A model generated the notes under the pieces. That model saw only the letters and a list, made by a program, of their open reading frames with translations, did no database searches and was not told the DNA's origin. Below, piece after piece: positions 5,528 to 5,638 of a stretch of 5,638 nt of DNA. The translations under genes and the position numbers were made by a program. The DNA comes from VMFP01 sp964630025. Lineage in GTDB: Bacteria; Patescibacteriota; Andersenbacteria; UBA10190; CAIZMI01. How positions within the stretch are numbered: position 1 is the stretch's first letter; the number at the start of each line of letters is the position of its first letter. Location: contig CAZVRG010000048.1 in NCBI GenBank assembly GCA_964630025.1, positions 1 to 5,638 on the forward strand, read 5' to 3'.

Positions 5528-5638
5528 TGTCGACGCCTCCCGTACCGCCGCCTCTGCGACCACCGACCGGACGACGACCGGTCTTTTGCCTTGACCCAAA
5601 TGAATTCGAGGGTGATGAAACGTGGCATCTCGACGAGA
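5527..5638 (+). CDS. Possible start of a further gene, cut by the window edge
   Basis: The ATG at 5527-5529 overlaps the ATPase stop as TGATG, a common sign of translational coupling; a GTG at 5524 is an alternative start. The frame stays open for 37 codons to the window end. It encodes a proline- and arginine-rich start (MSTPPVPPPLRPPTGRRP) and then an acidic stretch with DPNEFEGDETWHLDE (23-37). I do not recognise it. Against it, there is no clear ribosome binding site and a hairpin with four T lies inside it (5565-5587). A rival frame starts at ATG 5600 (or 5615) and is also open to the end. Confidence 0.45.
   Translation, partial: MSTPPVPPPLRPPTGRRPVFCLDPNEFEGDETWHLDE
5565..5587 (+). terminator. 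Marginal terminator-like hairpin after the ATPase gene
   Basis: GACCGG (5565-5570) pairs with CCGGTC (5578-5583) around a 7-nt loop and is followed by TTTT (5584-5587). The stem has only 6 bp and the T-run is short. It lies 38 nt after the ATPase stop, a fitting place for an operon end, but also inside a possible downstream reading frame. Only one of the two readings is likely to be right. Confidence 0.3.

Noticed and set aside
1..5638. CRISPR array, insertion sequence or transposase
   Set aside because: No regularly spaced repeats and no transposase-like or Cas-like protein is present in any frame.

Overview
The window looks like a piece of a Patescibacteria (Candidate Phyla Radiation) chromosome, moderately GC-rich by eye. 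The main reason is the adjacent pair at 2353-3684 and 3791-5527: a one-helix membrane protein followed by a VirD4/TraG/HerA-like ATPase. I recall this pairing as a hallmark gene couple of that group. TGA ends two of the four complete main genes, so TGA is a stop here and code 25 (TGA=Gly, used by Gracilibacteria and Absconditabacteria) is excluded. The phylum call is an inference from gene content; no rRNA or marker gene is present. All credible genes lie on the + strand.

Layout. 1-136: promoter region. 137-832: a 231-residue protein that begins with a TIGR02996-type domain, best known from planctomycetes and myxobacteria, with codon use unlike the next gene. 833-1124: intergenic region with a palindrome, a textbook rho-independent terminator (914-952), a second inverted repeat, and a good -35/-10 promoter (1063-1091) reading into the next gene. 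1125-2321: a 398-residue multi-HTH protein with an N-terminal sigma-70 region-4 HTH, at least one HARE/RNA-polymerase-delta-like winged helix and probably three more winged modules; it has no sigma region 2. 2353-3684: a 443-residue membrane-anchored protein. 3685-3790: a short intergenic region almost filled by a perfect 15-bp inverted repeat around a 53-nt spacer. 3791-5527: a 578-residue conjugation-type ATPase with a C-terminal zinc-binding CxxC-x17-CxxC module. 5527 to the window end: the start of a possible further gene overlapping the ATPase stop.

How the genes may work together. The genes from 1125 onward are tightly spaced and probably form one transcription unit starting near 1098, possibly with a second start just before the ATPase. 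The membrane protein and the ATPase look like the two halves of a protein that is a single polypeptide in some Actinobacteria (conjugative DNA transfer family). They may therefore form a membrane-bound hexameric motor that moves DNA or protein across the envelope. No relaxase, VirB4, VirB6 or pilin gene is visible, so the cargo is unknown. The sigma4/HARE protein may regulate the unit, but only its position supports this.

The points most worth following are the 15-bp inverted repeat overlapping a possible leaderless promoter of the ATPase, the zinc module on the ATPase, the unusual domain mix of the regulator, and the split of the motor into two genes.
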